A stretch of DNA of 64,000 nt from Syntrophobacteraceae bacterium. GTDB lineage: Bacteria > Desulfobacterota > Syntrophobacteria > Syntrophobacterales > Syntrophobacteraceae. The translations under genes and the position numbers were made by a program. The notes under the pieces are model-generated. The model was not told where the DNA came from. It saw nothing but the letters and a program-made list of their open reading frames with translations, and searched no databases. Shown in pieces: positions 1-8,141 of this stretch. The stretch lies in assembly GCA_025453975.1 (NCBI GenBank), contig JALOPI010000017.1, positions 1 to 64,000 of the forward strand, in the 5' to 3' direction. How positions within the stretch are numbered: position 1 is the stretch's first letter; each line of letters starts with the position of its first letter.

Positions 1-1724
1 TCGGTGTTCCTCCGGGTCAGCTCGGCCACGACTTCGGATGCCCCGATCCTGCCGGCCATCTCTCCGCAGCAGCTCTCCCTGGCTCCCAGCGTGCCGCAGG
101 AGACACCGGCGTGGTCCAGGAGCCGGACGAGGGCCAGTCCCGCCTTCCGGCTGCCGCTGCCGATGCTCGTATCCCGGGCCGTGGCGCAGCAGGTGAAAAG
201 GCAGTACTCGTGATCGGGGGTGTAGGCCGGGAGGCTAACACCCTGGGCCCACTCCGGGCGGCTCTCCCTTCTCCCCCCCAGCGGGGTGCCGTTCTGCCTG
301 AGACTCTTCATGGAACCGTCCAGATATCCCGGCAGGGAGCCGGCGTCCACCACCTGGCGGCGGACGGAGGTGATGAGGTCGAGGATGCCGATGCCGCGGG
401 GACACTGCTGGACACAGCTGTTGCACGTGGCGCAGGACCAGGAGGCCTCATCGACGGATGCGCTGGTAGCCTGGTCCAGATTGAGGCTCCGCAGAATCTG
501 CCGCGGACTGTAGCTGGCCACCTCGCCCACGGGGCAGACCCCCGTGCAGGCGCCGCACTGCATGCAGCTCTGGAAGGTCTCGCCGATATCTCCCCGGATC
601 ACGGCTATGTCGGTCCGGGAATCTCGAAGGGCCTTTTCCTTGAGGGTTGTCAGAAAGATCGCCAGAGGGCGGTACATGAGGTGGGACAGCTTGCCGAAGG
701 GAAGCATGAGACAGAGCATGCCCACACAGATGGCCACATGGATGACGTAGATGGTGTAGGTCGGGATGGGCAGCCCCGACAGCCGGAAGATGTGAACCAG
801 GATGCCCGTGACGGCGATGGAGAGGATCAGGACCAGAAAGAAGATATCCGTGAAGTCCGAGAACCGGTGAAGGTTCTCCTCCTTCTTGAACCACCGGCTG
901 TACAGCATGGCCGTGGAGCCGACCATGAGGGCGATGGTGGCGTAATAGCCGAGGAGCCGCGTCCAGTGCCAGAAGGGGTGGACGATGTCGGTCTGGAAGG
1001 TGGAAAGGTAGCCCATGACCAGGATCTCCATGGACACCCAGCCGGAGAAAAGGAAGAGATGCCTCCACCAGGCGCTGCGGGGCCCCGTGCCGCATTGCTT
1101 CCAGCGCTTCTGCGTGAAGTAGTTGACGGCAAACACGGGGGCCTGGGTCACCAACAGGTGGAGGGGTATCTTCGTGCCCTGCATGATCTTGAAATACATG
1201 TAGGCGGCGTTGGAGAGGAGCATCGTGAAGACAAACCCGATCATGATCTGGTCGCCGAGATGCACCCAGTGCACCGGCGCGAAGGTGGTGAGCTCCACCC
1301 GGTCGGTGACCACCGGCCCGTGAAACAGCAGGAAGAGGGCGACCACGAAGAGCGCCACACCGAGGAAAGCTGCCACTTCCACCTTCGGTGATGCGTAGAA
1401 CCTCCGGGCAAGCCCCGTCCAGTCATACTGGGTCATGAGCCATCGCCGGGTGGCCATCATGGTCTCGGCGGGCTCGGCCCCCCGGGGGCAATCGATGTTG
1501 CATTCGCCGCAGTAGTAGCAGAGCCAGGGCTCGGGAGATTCCAGCAGCTTGTCTTTCAGTCCGAGCTGCAGATAACGGTAGATTTTTCGAGGAAACGTGC
1601 TCTCCCCGGTGGACAGGGGACATGCCGAAGCACAGTTGCCGCACTGCATGCAGGCTTCCATGTCCCTGGCCCCAAGCCTTTGGACCTCGCTGTACAAATC
1701 CAGGTCGATGCTGTTGTTCTTCAC
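1..1724 (-). CDS. Membrane heme-b / iron-sulfur oxidoreductase, Hdr/Qmo/EMO-like (3' end cut by window edge)
   Basis: 574 residues are visible and the frame is open to the window edge, so the C-terminus is missing. The GTG start at 1724 is preceded by AGGGGGA. Order of domains: a 4Fe-4S dicluster module (Cys 25, 28, 31, 35 and 69, 72, 75, 79), a hydrophobic region of several helices from about residue 110 to 330 rich in His (NarI/HdrE-like, heme b likely), a second dicluster module (CMQCGACTGVCP and CATCNSCVQQCP), then the start of a cysteine-rich CCG domain (ESCCGEM). Such proteins move electrons between quinone and soluble donors such as electron-transfer flavoprotein or disulfides. The extra N-terminal dicluster before the membrane domain differs from the usual EtfAB:quinone oxidoreductase layout. 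The partner is unknown because neighbours lie outside the window. Confidence 0.8.
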   Translation of the reverse strand, partial: MKNNSIDLDLYSEVQRLGARDMEACMQCGNCASACPLSTGESTFPRKIYRYLQLGLKDKLLESPEPWLCYYCGECNIDCPRGAEPAETMMATRRWLMTQYDWTGLARRFYASPKVEVAAFLGVALFVVALFLLFHGPVVTDRVELTTFAPVHWVHLGDQIMIGFVFTMLLSNAAYMYFKIMQGTKIPLHLLVTQAPVFAVNYFTQKRWKQCGTGPRSAWWRHLFLFSGWVSMEILVMGYLSTFQTDIVHPFWHWTRLLGYYATIALMVGSTAMLYSRWFKKEENLHRFSDFTDIFFLVLILSIAVTGILVHIFRLSGLPIPTYTIYVIHVAICVGMLCLMLPFGKLSHLMYRPLAIFLTTLKEKALRDSRTDIAVIRGDIGETFQSCMQCGACTGVCPVGEVASYSPRQILRSLNLDQATSASVDEASWSCATCNSCVQQCPRGIGILDLITSVRRQVVDAGSLPGYLDGSMKSLRQNGTPLGGRRESRPEWAQGVSLPAYTPDHEYCLFTCCATARDTSIGSGSRKAGLALVRLLDHAGVSCGTLGARESCCGEMAGRIGASEVVAELTRRNT

Positions 1725-2592
1725 GATCTTCCCCCTGCAAGTCCACAAGTCGCCCATGGCGGATCTGTCCGCATGAGATGTGATTGGGCATCGCCAAACG
1801 CTTGTCGATGGGGCCCGGGACGGGACGGGCCCTGGTCCGAGCCTCGCGTCCTGGAACGCCGGGTGGCGGCATCCGTAACCATTGAATGATCAGGCAGGGT
1901 AACCCGGGGGCTGTCTTGCCCATGAATGTCCCCGATGTGCTCCATGGGAATCCGGGGCCGGGCATCGTGGACGAGGAAGTCCCCTCGGGCTGGGGCCTGG
2001 AGCTGTTTGGGGGGCACGCCGGGAAAACGGGGCGCATCTCCGCGGGGAGGGCGATAGAGCGCACTCTGGAGGCGCCGGGAAACCCGTTTTCGGTCACAGG
2101 CCAGGAGGAAGCTCAACATAGAGGGAGAGCTCTTTCACAAAGAGAGTGTGAGCATCCATTCACAAAATCAGGCGCCATGCGCACTGGCTCCGCCGGCCTC
2201 CCCGGGGAGGCCAGCCCTTCCGCGCCGAGCTTCAATTCCCTTCGCTTCGCCCTGGGGTGATCCCGGTGGTGTCGGCGATCAGCGTCACTCGTTCAGGCAT
2301 CCCCATGGCGCAAGTAACTTTGCATCACATATCACATAGTCAAGTTCAGGTCAAGGAGATGTTGGGCTTCCCTTGGCCCCGCTAAAGCCTCTGAAAGCAA
2401 TGAGCCATCACGGGTGGATCCGAAAGCCTTCCCAATGGGCCCGCCCTCGGGAAGCTCACGGGAGGGCCCGGAGCATCCTGCGGACTGCCGGGGTGCTGAA
2501 GGGGGTGGGGCTCCCGAGGTGATGGCCGGGGCCGGGGCATGGGCGTCCGTGCTTCGATGGGGTGATTTTTTATGGGAACCGAGCATTTGAGT
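1725..2592. other. Gene-poor stretch upstream of the dcw cluster
   Basis: About 870 bases lie between the divergently oriented oxidoreductase and the mraZ promoter. Several short open frames exist on both strands (for example 1886-2260 plus and 1721-2119 minus), but none shows a recognisable domain, a good ribosome site or sensible composition. An AT-richer patch around 2310-2350 could hold a minus-strand promoter (TTGACC, 17 bases, TATGTG), which would give the oxidoreductase a leader of roughly 600 nt. That part is weak inference. I see no RNA gene or repeat here. Confidence 0.4.
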
Positions 2593-2654
2593 TTGACAAG
2601 GCGATGGGGTGGGTGATAGATAGGCCCAGGTGGGAATTTGTGGAGATTTGGGGG
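2593..2654 (+). promoter_or_regulatory. dcw promoter with MraZ-box repeats
   Basis: A perfect -35 hexamer TTGACA (2593-2598) is followed at roughly 16-18 bases by GATAGAT (2615-2621), a fair -10. Overlapping and downstream is a run of TGGG-type pentamers at 10-11 base spacing: TGGGT 2610, TAGGC 2621 (degenerate), TGGGA 2631, TGGAG 2641. MraZ of E. coli binds direct TGGGN repeats with 5-base spacers, so this is the expected operator for autoregulation of the cluster. The mraZ ribosome site GGGGG (2650-2654) follows directly. Confidence 0.7.
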
Positions 2655-2659
2655 AAAAA

Positions 2660-3121
2660 GTGGCGACCCTCACCAAGCCTTACTTCAGGGGACAGTCCAT
2701 TCATCGCCTCGATGCCAAGGGGCGACTTCGCATTCCCACGAAGTTTCGAGAGGTCTTGCAGAAGCATTTTTCAGATACCCTCATCGTCACACAGTGGGGT
2801 CCGTGTCTGGGCGCATTTCCCCTCGAGCTCTGGGAGCAGATCGAAGAAAAAGCGGCGAGTTTTTCGCTGGTTGATCCCAATCAACAGAACTTCAGGCGGT
2901 ATTTCATCTCCAGCGCTCAAGAGTGCCCCTTCGACAGTCAGGGGCGCGTCCTGATCCCCCCCGTCCTCAGGGAATACGCCGGGCTGGATCAGGAGGTCTT
3001 CCTTGCCGGAACTCTCAATCACTTCGAAATCTGGGACAAGGGTCGTTGGGACCGGCAGATGGAGCTGAACCGCGAGAAGCACGACGAAATCATGGAAACC
3101 ATGGCGACGATGGGCCTCTGA
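2660..3121 (+). CDS. mraZ: Transcriptional regulator MraZ
   Basis: 153 residues from a GTG at 2660. This start is preferred over the in-frame ATG at 2630 because GGGGG lies 5 bases upstream and family members begin shortly before the FRG motif. MraZ is an AbrB-fold DNA-binding protein with two tandem SpoVT/AbrB-like domains. Both are visible, each with the DXKGR-type signature (LDAKGRLRIP near residue 20 and DSQGRVLIPP near residue 100). It forms a ring oligomer and represses the dcw promoter through TGGG repeats, which are present just upstream. It is the first gene of the cluster and ends 4 bases before rsmH. Confidence 0.93.
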   Translation: MATLTKPYFRGQSIHRLDAKGRLRIPTKFREVLQKHFSDTLIVTQWGPCLGAFPLELWEQIEEKAASFSLVDPNQQNFRRYFISSAQECPFDSQGRVLIPPVLREYAGLDQEVFLAGTLNHFEIWDKGRWDRQMELNREKHDEIMETMATMGL

Positions 3122-3125
3122 TCCC

Positions 3126-4085
3126 ATGAAGAAAACGGTCTCTCCCACTCATATCCCGGTCATGCGAAACGCGGCGGTTCAGCTGCTGGGATGCCGGTCG
3201 GGAGGGACTTACATCGACGGGACGCTGGGTGGGGGAGGCTATACGGAGGCCATTCTGGAGGCCAGTGCCCCTGATGGCCGACTCCTCGCCATAGACTGGG
3301 ACGAAGCCGCCATCGAGCGGGCTCGAGCCCGTTTTGGCGCCCACCTGGATCGACTCACCCTGCGCAGGGCCAATTTTGCAGGCCTTGGAGAGGTGCTCAA
3401 TGAGGCGGGCTGGCCCAGGGTGCAGGGGGTGGTGCTGGACCTGGGCGTCTCCAGCTTCCAGTTGGATGATCCCGAACGTGGATTCAGTTTTCGCGCCGAC
3501 GGCCCGCTGGACATGAGGATGGATCTCTCCCTTGCCCAGACCGCCGCCGACCTGGTCAACCGGCTTCCCGAAAAGGAGCTCGCCCGACTGATCACCGACC
3601 TGGGCGAGGAGCGATGGGCTCGGCGCATCGCCCATGCCATCGTGGCCCAGCGAAAATCGATTCCCTTCCACAGGACGGTTCAGCTGGCTGAGCTGGTTCA
3701 GATGGTGGTGCCCCGGACGGCTGATTCCAGGCGCATTCACCCGGCCACGCGGACCTTTCAGGCCCTGCGACTGGCGGTCAACTTCGAGCTGGATTCACTC
3801 AAGCGCTTTCTGAGCGAGATCGTCAGCTGGCTGGCGCCCGGCGGAAGGCTGGTGATCGTGTCGTTCCATTCCCTGGAAGACCGAATGGTCAAGGAGCATT
3901 TCAAGTCGTGGGCGAAGCCCTGCAGCTGCCCCCGGGACCTTCCCGCCTGCCGTTGCGAGGGGGCTTTGGCGCGGTTGCTGACCCGGCGAGCCCTGCGACC
4001 CTCCGAGCACGAGGTCTCCAGCAACCCCAGGGCCCGCAGCGCCCGACTGCGAGCCATCGAAAGGCTGCCTCAGACGGCCCCTTGA
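3126..4085 (+). CDS. rsmH: 16S rRNA (cytosine(1402)-N4)-methyltransferase RsmH
   Basis: 319 residues, the usual family length. RsmH (MraW) uses S-adenosylmethionine to methylate N4 of C1402 in the ribosomal P site. Visible motifs are the N-terminal HIPVM, the SAM-binding loop DGTLGGGGYT near residue 32, DLGVSSFQLDD near residue 105 and the FHSLEDRMVK stretch near residue 240. The ATG at 3126 follows the mraZ stop by 4 bases, so the two genes are probably translationally coupled. The gene is in its canonical dcw position, upstream of ftsL. Confidence 0.96.
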   Translation: MKKTVSPTHIPVMRNAAVQLLGCRSGGTYIDGTLGGGGYTEAILEASAPDGRLLAIDWDEAAIERARARFGAHLDRLTLRRANFAGLGEVLNEAGWPRVQGVVLDLGVSSFQLDDPERGFSFRADGPLDMRMDLSLAQTAADLVNRLPEKELARLITDLGEERWARRIAHAIVAQRKSIPFHRTVQLAELVQMVVPRTADSRRIHPATRTFQALRLAVNFELDSLKRFLSEIVSWLAPGGRLVIVSFHSLEDRMVKEHFKSWAKPCSCPRDLPACRCEGALARLLTRRALRPSEHEVSSNPRARSARLRAIERLPQTAP

Positions 4086-4147
4086 ATGGTTGGATCCCGG
4101 CCCGCCCCGAAGGAGGCGGGTGAGCATGGACAGGGGGGAGACTCGCC

Positions 4148-4477
4148 ATGGCTCCATCGAGCATGGAGATCGATTTAAAGGGAGGAGGGGGACGATGGAT
4201 GTTCGGTCCCCTGACGGGATGGATTGCGGCGACGGCATTCCTCGTCATCAGTTTTGTGGTCGGCTCCATATTCTATGTCTGGCTCTACATGCAGCGGGTT
4301 CAGAACGGCTACCGTCTGGCCAAGCTCTACGAGCAGCATGAGGCTCTGCTGGCCATAGAGCGGAAACTGCGTCTCGAGTGGTGTCGGTTTCAAGACCCCA
4401 ATCAATTGGAAGACCTTGGGCGAAATCGTTTTGGGCTTGGGCCTCCCAGGCAGGACCAGAAGATTGTCGTGAGGTGA
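4148..4477 (+). CDS. ftsL: Cell division protein FtsL
   Basis: 109 residues, a small bitopic membrane protein. A short cytoplasmic N-terminus is followed by one membrane segment (about residues 22-46) and a periplasmic heptad-like stretch (LAKLYEQHEALLAIERKLRLEW) that fits the short coiled coil by which FtsL pairs with FtsB/DivIC. The C-terminal RFGLGPP resembles the conserved end of FtsL proteins. Sequence conservation in this family is weak, so the call rests on topology, length and position between rsmH and ftsI. A purine-rich ribosome site (AGGGGGGAGA) lies upstream of the ATG. Confidence 0.85.
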   Translation: MAPSSMEIDLKGGGGRWMFGPLTGWIAATAFLVISFVVGSIFYVWLYMQRVQNGYRLAKLYEQHEALLAIERKLRLEWCRFQDPNQLEDLGRNRFGLGPPRQDQKIVVR

Positions 4478-4502
4478 TGAGCTGGATGGAGAGGGGCGGG
4501 CC

Positions 4503-6494
4503 ATGAAGGAGAGTAAGTCGAAAAACCTGCTGGGAGTGCGATACTGGTTCTGCCATGGCTTGTTCACGTTCATCATTCTAACCGGCTTCTGCGTGGTGCT
4601 GGCCAAGGCGTTTCGGCTCCAGGTGCTGGAGCACCATGTCTGGGTCGAGCGTAAGCGGGCCCAGACCGAGACCAGCTTCCAGGTTCCAGCGTACCGCGGC
4701 ACCATCTACGATCGCCAGGGCCGCATCCTTTCCTATTCGGTTCCCCAGTTCTCCCTGGCCGCCAACAGCCAGCAGGTCGAGCATCCGCAGAAGCTGGCCT
4801 CCAAGCTGGCCCCGATCCTGTCCATGCCCCAGAATGTGCTCCACCAGAAACTGGGGTCGGGCCGACGCTTCGTCCTCATCAAGCGCCACCTGAGCGATCA
4901 GCAGGCCGTGGCGATATCGAATCTGAAGGCGTCGGGTCTGACAATGATCACCGAGTACAAGAGGTTCTACCCTCATCGCCAGGTGGGGGGACACGTGGTG
5001 GGGTTCGTGAATACGGATGGCGTCGGGCTGGAGGGGATTGAGAAGAGCTTCGACCGTCTCCTGAGACAGGACCCCACCACCGTGGGCCGTTACCGGGACG
5101 GGATCCGAAAGAGCCTGTGGCTCGACGACGAGCCGCCCCCGGAGCCCGCCGAAAGCTATGGGCTCAAGCTCTCGCTGGACGCCTTCATTCAGTATGTGGC
5201 TGAGTTCGAGCTGGACAAATGCATTCAGCAGTACCGTGCCAGGTCCGGAGAGGTGGTGGTGATGGATGCCAGGACCTCGGACGTCCTCGCCATGGCCAAC
5301 TGGCCCCCCTTTGATCCCAATCTGGCGGAGCAGCGGGATCCAGACCTTTACCGCAACCGGACCATCACGGATTACTTCGAGCCGGGCTCCACCTTCAAGG
5401 TCTTTCTGGTGAGCGCCGCCCTCCAGGAGGGAACGATCCGGGAGAAGGACAAAGTGTTCTGCGAGAACGGGCGATGCGTGCTGGCGGGCCACACCATCAA
5501 CGATGTCCACCCTTACGGCTGGCTGTCGCTGCCGGATGTCATCAAGCACTCGAGCAACATCGCCGCGAGCAAGCTGGCGCTCCAGTTGGGAGGCGAGCGG
5601 TACCACAAGTACATCAAGGCCTTCGGCTTCGGCGATCTCACGGGCATTCAGCTTCCCGGTGAAGCCAGGGGGCAGGTGAGGGGATGGAAGAAATGGCGTC
5701 CCATCGATCTGGCGACGACGGGGTTCGGCCAGAGTATCGGCGTCACGGCGCTTCAGCTGACCCAGGGCATTGCCTGCCTTGCCAACAATGGGCAGCATGT
5801 GGTGCCGGGGGTAGCCCTCGAGATCGTGGATGCCGACGGACAGACGGTGAAGGTGGCCGAGCGCGAGCCGCCCAGGCGGGTCGTCGACAAGCGCGTGGCG
5901 ACCATCGTGCGCGACATGATGAAAGGGGTCACGCAGGAGGGGGGGACGGGTGTCAATGCCGCTCCCGACGGTTACACGGTGGCGGGTAAAACGGGGACCG
6001 CCCAGATGCTGGATCCCGAGACCAAGAGGTATGCGGTCAATAAGTACACCTCGCTTTTCACTGGCTTCGCGCCGGCGGAGGACCCCCGCATCGTGATCAC
6101 GGTGGCCGTCAGGGAGCCTCACGGAGCGATTTACGGCGGTGTGGTGGCGGCGCCGGTCTTTCGTGGCATTGCCGCCAAGATCCTGCCTTACCTGGGGGTT
6201 TCTCCCTCTTACAAGGGGACGGATCCTCCCGTGCAGTTCCGCCTGGCCAACGCCGCCTCGTGTGAAGTGGTGAAGCCGTCTCCCCAGATCGTCCGCGCGT
6301 CCCACGCGGAATCCTCGACCACCATGCCTGATCTTGGAGGAATGAGCCTCAGGCAGGCCCTGGATCGCGTCTGCTCCATGGGGTTCGAGCCGCGCATCGT
6401 GGGGAGTGGCCGGGTTGTGCGTCAGAGTCCCGAGCCCGGGGCTCCTCTGGCCTCCGAGACGAATGTGGAGATCTTCCTCAGGGATGGATCGTGA
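4503..6494 (+). CDS. ftsI: Septal peptidoglycan transpeptidase FtsI (PBP3-type) with a C-terminal PASTA domain
   Basis: 663 residues. One N-terminal membrane anchor (about 17-37), a dimerisation domain beginning at RGTIYDRQGR near residue 65, then the transpeptidase domain with catalytic Ser296 (STFK), Ser350-Ser351-Asn352 and Lys496-Thr-Gly. From about residue 608 a single PASTA domain follows (MPDLGGMS...). FtsI cross-links septal peptidoglycan in the periplasm with FtsW as partner polymerase. The PASTA tail is absent from E. coli FtsI and resembles SpoVD/PBP2x architecture; I recall it as common in Desulfobacterota. The stop overlaps the murE ribosome-site region, suggesting coupling. Confidence 0.95.
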   Translation: MKESKSKNLLGVRYWFCHGLFTFIILTGFCVVLAKAFRLQVLEHHVWVERKRAQTETSFQVPAYRGTIYDRQGRILSYSVPQFSLAANSQQVEHPQKLASKLAPILSMPQNVLHQKLGSGRRFVLIKRHLSDQQAVAISNLKASGLTMITEYKRFYPHRQVGGHVVGFVNTDGVGLEGIEKSFDRLLRQDPTTVGRYRDGIRKSLWLDDEPPPEPAESYGLKLSLDAFIQYVAEFELDKCIQQYRARSGEVVVMDARTSDVLAMANWPPFDPNLAEQRDPDLYRNRTITDYFEPGSTFKVFLVSAALQEGTIREKDKVFCENGRCVLAGHTINDVHPYGWLSLPDVIKHSSNIAASKLALQLGGERYHKYIKAFGFGDLTGIQLPGEARGQVRGWKKWRPIDLATTGFGQSIGVTALQLTQGIACLANNGQHVVPGVALEIVDADGQTVKVAEREPPRRVVDKRVATIVRDMMKGVTQEGGTGVNAAPDGYTVAGKTGTAQMLDPETKRYAVNKYTSLFTGFAPAEDPRIVITVAVREPHGAIYGGVVAAPVFRGIAAKILPYLGVSPSYKGTDPPVQFRLANAASCEVVKPSPQIVRASHAESSTTMPDLGGMSLRQALDRVCSMGFEPRIVGSGRVVRQSPEPGAPLASETNVEIFLRDGS

Positions 6495-6507
6495 AGGGTG
6501 CATGGCC

Positions 6508-8067
6508 ATGCCCGTGGACAAGGCCCCCAAGAGACTGAGTGACCTGCTGACGGGCCTCCGGGTGCTGGATGTGACGGGAGGTCCGGAGGCTTTCGTCCGT
6601 GAGGTCGCCTACGACAGCCGCAGGATCGAGGGCGGGGACCTCTTCGTGGCGGTGCGCGGCACGCGTCAGGATGGCGGAGCCTTCGTGGAGGATGCTCTGC
6701 GCAGGGGGGCGGCGGTCATCGTCAGTGAAGACCCGCCGCCCCCGCGGTCCAGTGCCATCTGGGTCCAGGTTCCCAGCAGCCGGGAGGCCCTGGCGGGTCT
6801 GGCGGCCAGCTACTATGATCATCCGTCCCGGCGCATGCGGATCCTGGGCATCACGGGAACCAACGGGAAGACCACGACCACCCTGTTGGTGGAGTCCATC
6901 CTGAAGCGAGCCGGGCATGTCGTTGGTGTGCTGGGAACCCTGGCCTACCGTTGGAAGGACCGGGTCCTCAAGGCTCCCATGACGACCCCCGAATCCCTCG
7001 ATCTGCAAAGGCTCCTGCACGACATGCTCCAGGACGGGGTGACCCATGTGGTCATGGAGGTGTCTTCCCACGCCCTGGCGCTGGGGCGCGTCCGGGGAAC
7101 CGCGTTCAGCGCGGGCCTCTTCACGAACCTGTCTCAGGATCATCTGGACTTCCACCAGGATATGGAGTCTTACTACCGATCCAAGTCCATCCTCTTCCGG
7201 GAATACCTGGGGGACAGGGACGAGCCCGGCGTGGCGGTCATCAACCGCGACGATCCTTATGGATTCCGTTTGATGGAGGTCACGGGGGCCGAGGTTTGGA
7301 GCTATTCCGTGGAGCGTCGGGACGCGCGGGTCTGGGTGCGGTCCGCGGACCTGTCGCCCGGGGGAATATCCGCCGAGCTGGTCACGTCCGACGGTCCATT
7401 GCGGCTGCGCTCCCCGCTCATCGGGCGTCTGAACCTCTACAACCTGGTGGGGGCGGCGACGCTGGCGATGGCCCTCGAAGTGCCCCGTCCCGCGATCGTC
7501 GATGGGCTGGCCGACGTCGCCCGCGTGGATGGGCGTTTGGAGCGGGTGGCCATTCCGGAGAGCGCCGGCTTTGAGGTGATCGTGGATTACGCTCACACTC
7601 CCGATGCCATGGTGAAGGCCCTTGCCTGCCTTCGGGAAATGACCCGCGGCCGCCTGCTGGTCGTTTTCGGGTGCGGCGGAGACCGGGACCGGAGCAAGCG
7701 TCCTTTGATGGGCGAGGCAGCGGCGCGTTTGGGTGACCTGGTGATCGTGACCAGCGACAATCCACGGACCGAGGCGCCGGAGCGCATCATCGAAGAGATC
7801 GTCAAGGGCGTGCGCTCGGCGAGAATGCCCCTCCTGGACCTGTCCCGCCCGGCCGGCAGTAAGCTGGGATACGCCGTGGTGGAGGATCGGAGGGAGGCCA
7901 TCGGGAAAGCCCTCTCCTGGGCTCAGCCGGGAGATGTGGTCTTCATCGGGGGCAAGGGCCACGAAACGTACCAGATTGTCGGGTCCGAGGTCCTGCCCTT
8001 CGATGACCGGAAGGTGGTGCGGGAATATTTCGAGTCCCAAGGGGAGCGCGGGGCTCGGAGCCGGTGA
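6508..8067 (+). CDS. murE: UDP-MurNAc-L-Ala-D-Glu:meso-diaminopimelate ligase MurE
   Basis: 519 residues from the ATG at 6508; in-frame ATGs at 6484 and 6502 are possible, but GAAGGG at 6493-6498 is best spaced for 6508. It adds the third residue of the stem peptide in the cytoplasm using ATP. The nucleotide loop GITGTNGKTTTT is near residue 116. The substrate-specificity motif reads DNPR (TSDNPRTE), which in this family marks meso-diaminopimelate rather than lysine, so the peptidoglycan is predicted to be of the mDAP type. It lies directly behind ftsI and 75 bases before murF. Confidence 0.95.
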   Translation: MPVDKAPKRLSDLLTGLRVLDVTGGPEAFVREVAYDSRRIEGGDLFVAVRGTRQDGGAFVEDALRRGAAVIVSEDPPPPRSSAIWVQVPSSREALAGLAASYYDHPSRRMRILGITGTNGKTTTTLLVESILKRAGHVVGVLGTLAYRWKDRVLKAPMTTPESLDLQRLLHDMLQDGVTHVVMEVSSHALALGRVRGTAFSAGLFTNLSQDHLDFHQDMESYYRSKSILFREYLGDRDEPGVAVINRDDPYGFRLMEVTGAEVWSYSVERRDARVWVRSADLSPGGISAELVTSDGPLRLRSPLIGRLNLYNLVGAATLAMALEVPRPAIVDGLADVARVDGRLERVAIPESAGFEVIVDYAHTPDAMVKALACLREMTRGRLLVVFGCGGDRDRSKRPLMGEAAARLGDLVIVTSDNPRTEAPERIIEEIVKGVRSARMPLLDLSRPAGSKLGYAVVEDRREAIGKALSWAQPGDVVFIGGKGHETYQIVGSEVLPFDDRKVVREYFESQGERGARSR

Positions 8068-8141
8068 GGGGCTGACCCGGACGAGAGGCCCGAACGATGT
8101 ATCCATAAGCCGTATGCTCGAATCCTGAAACCGGGAGCGCT

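Noticed and set aside
1886-2260. Short frame on the plus strand upstream of mraZ
   Set aside because: No ribosome site, no recognisable domain and repetitive Pro/Gly composition.
4578-6530. A 650-codon minus-strand frame opposite ftsI
   Set aside because: Antisense shadow of ftsI; no ribosome site, no domain, and the plus-strand protein has all catalytic motifs.
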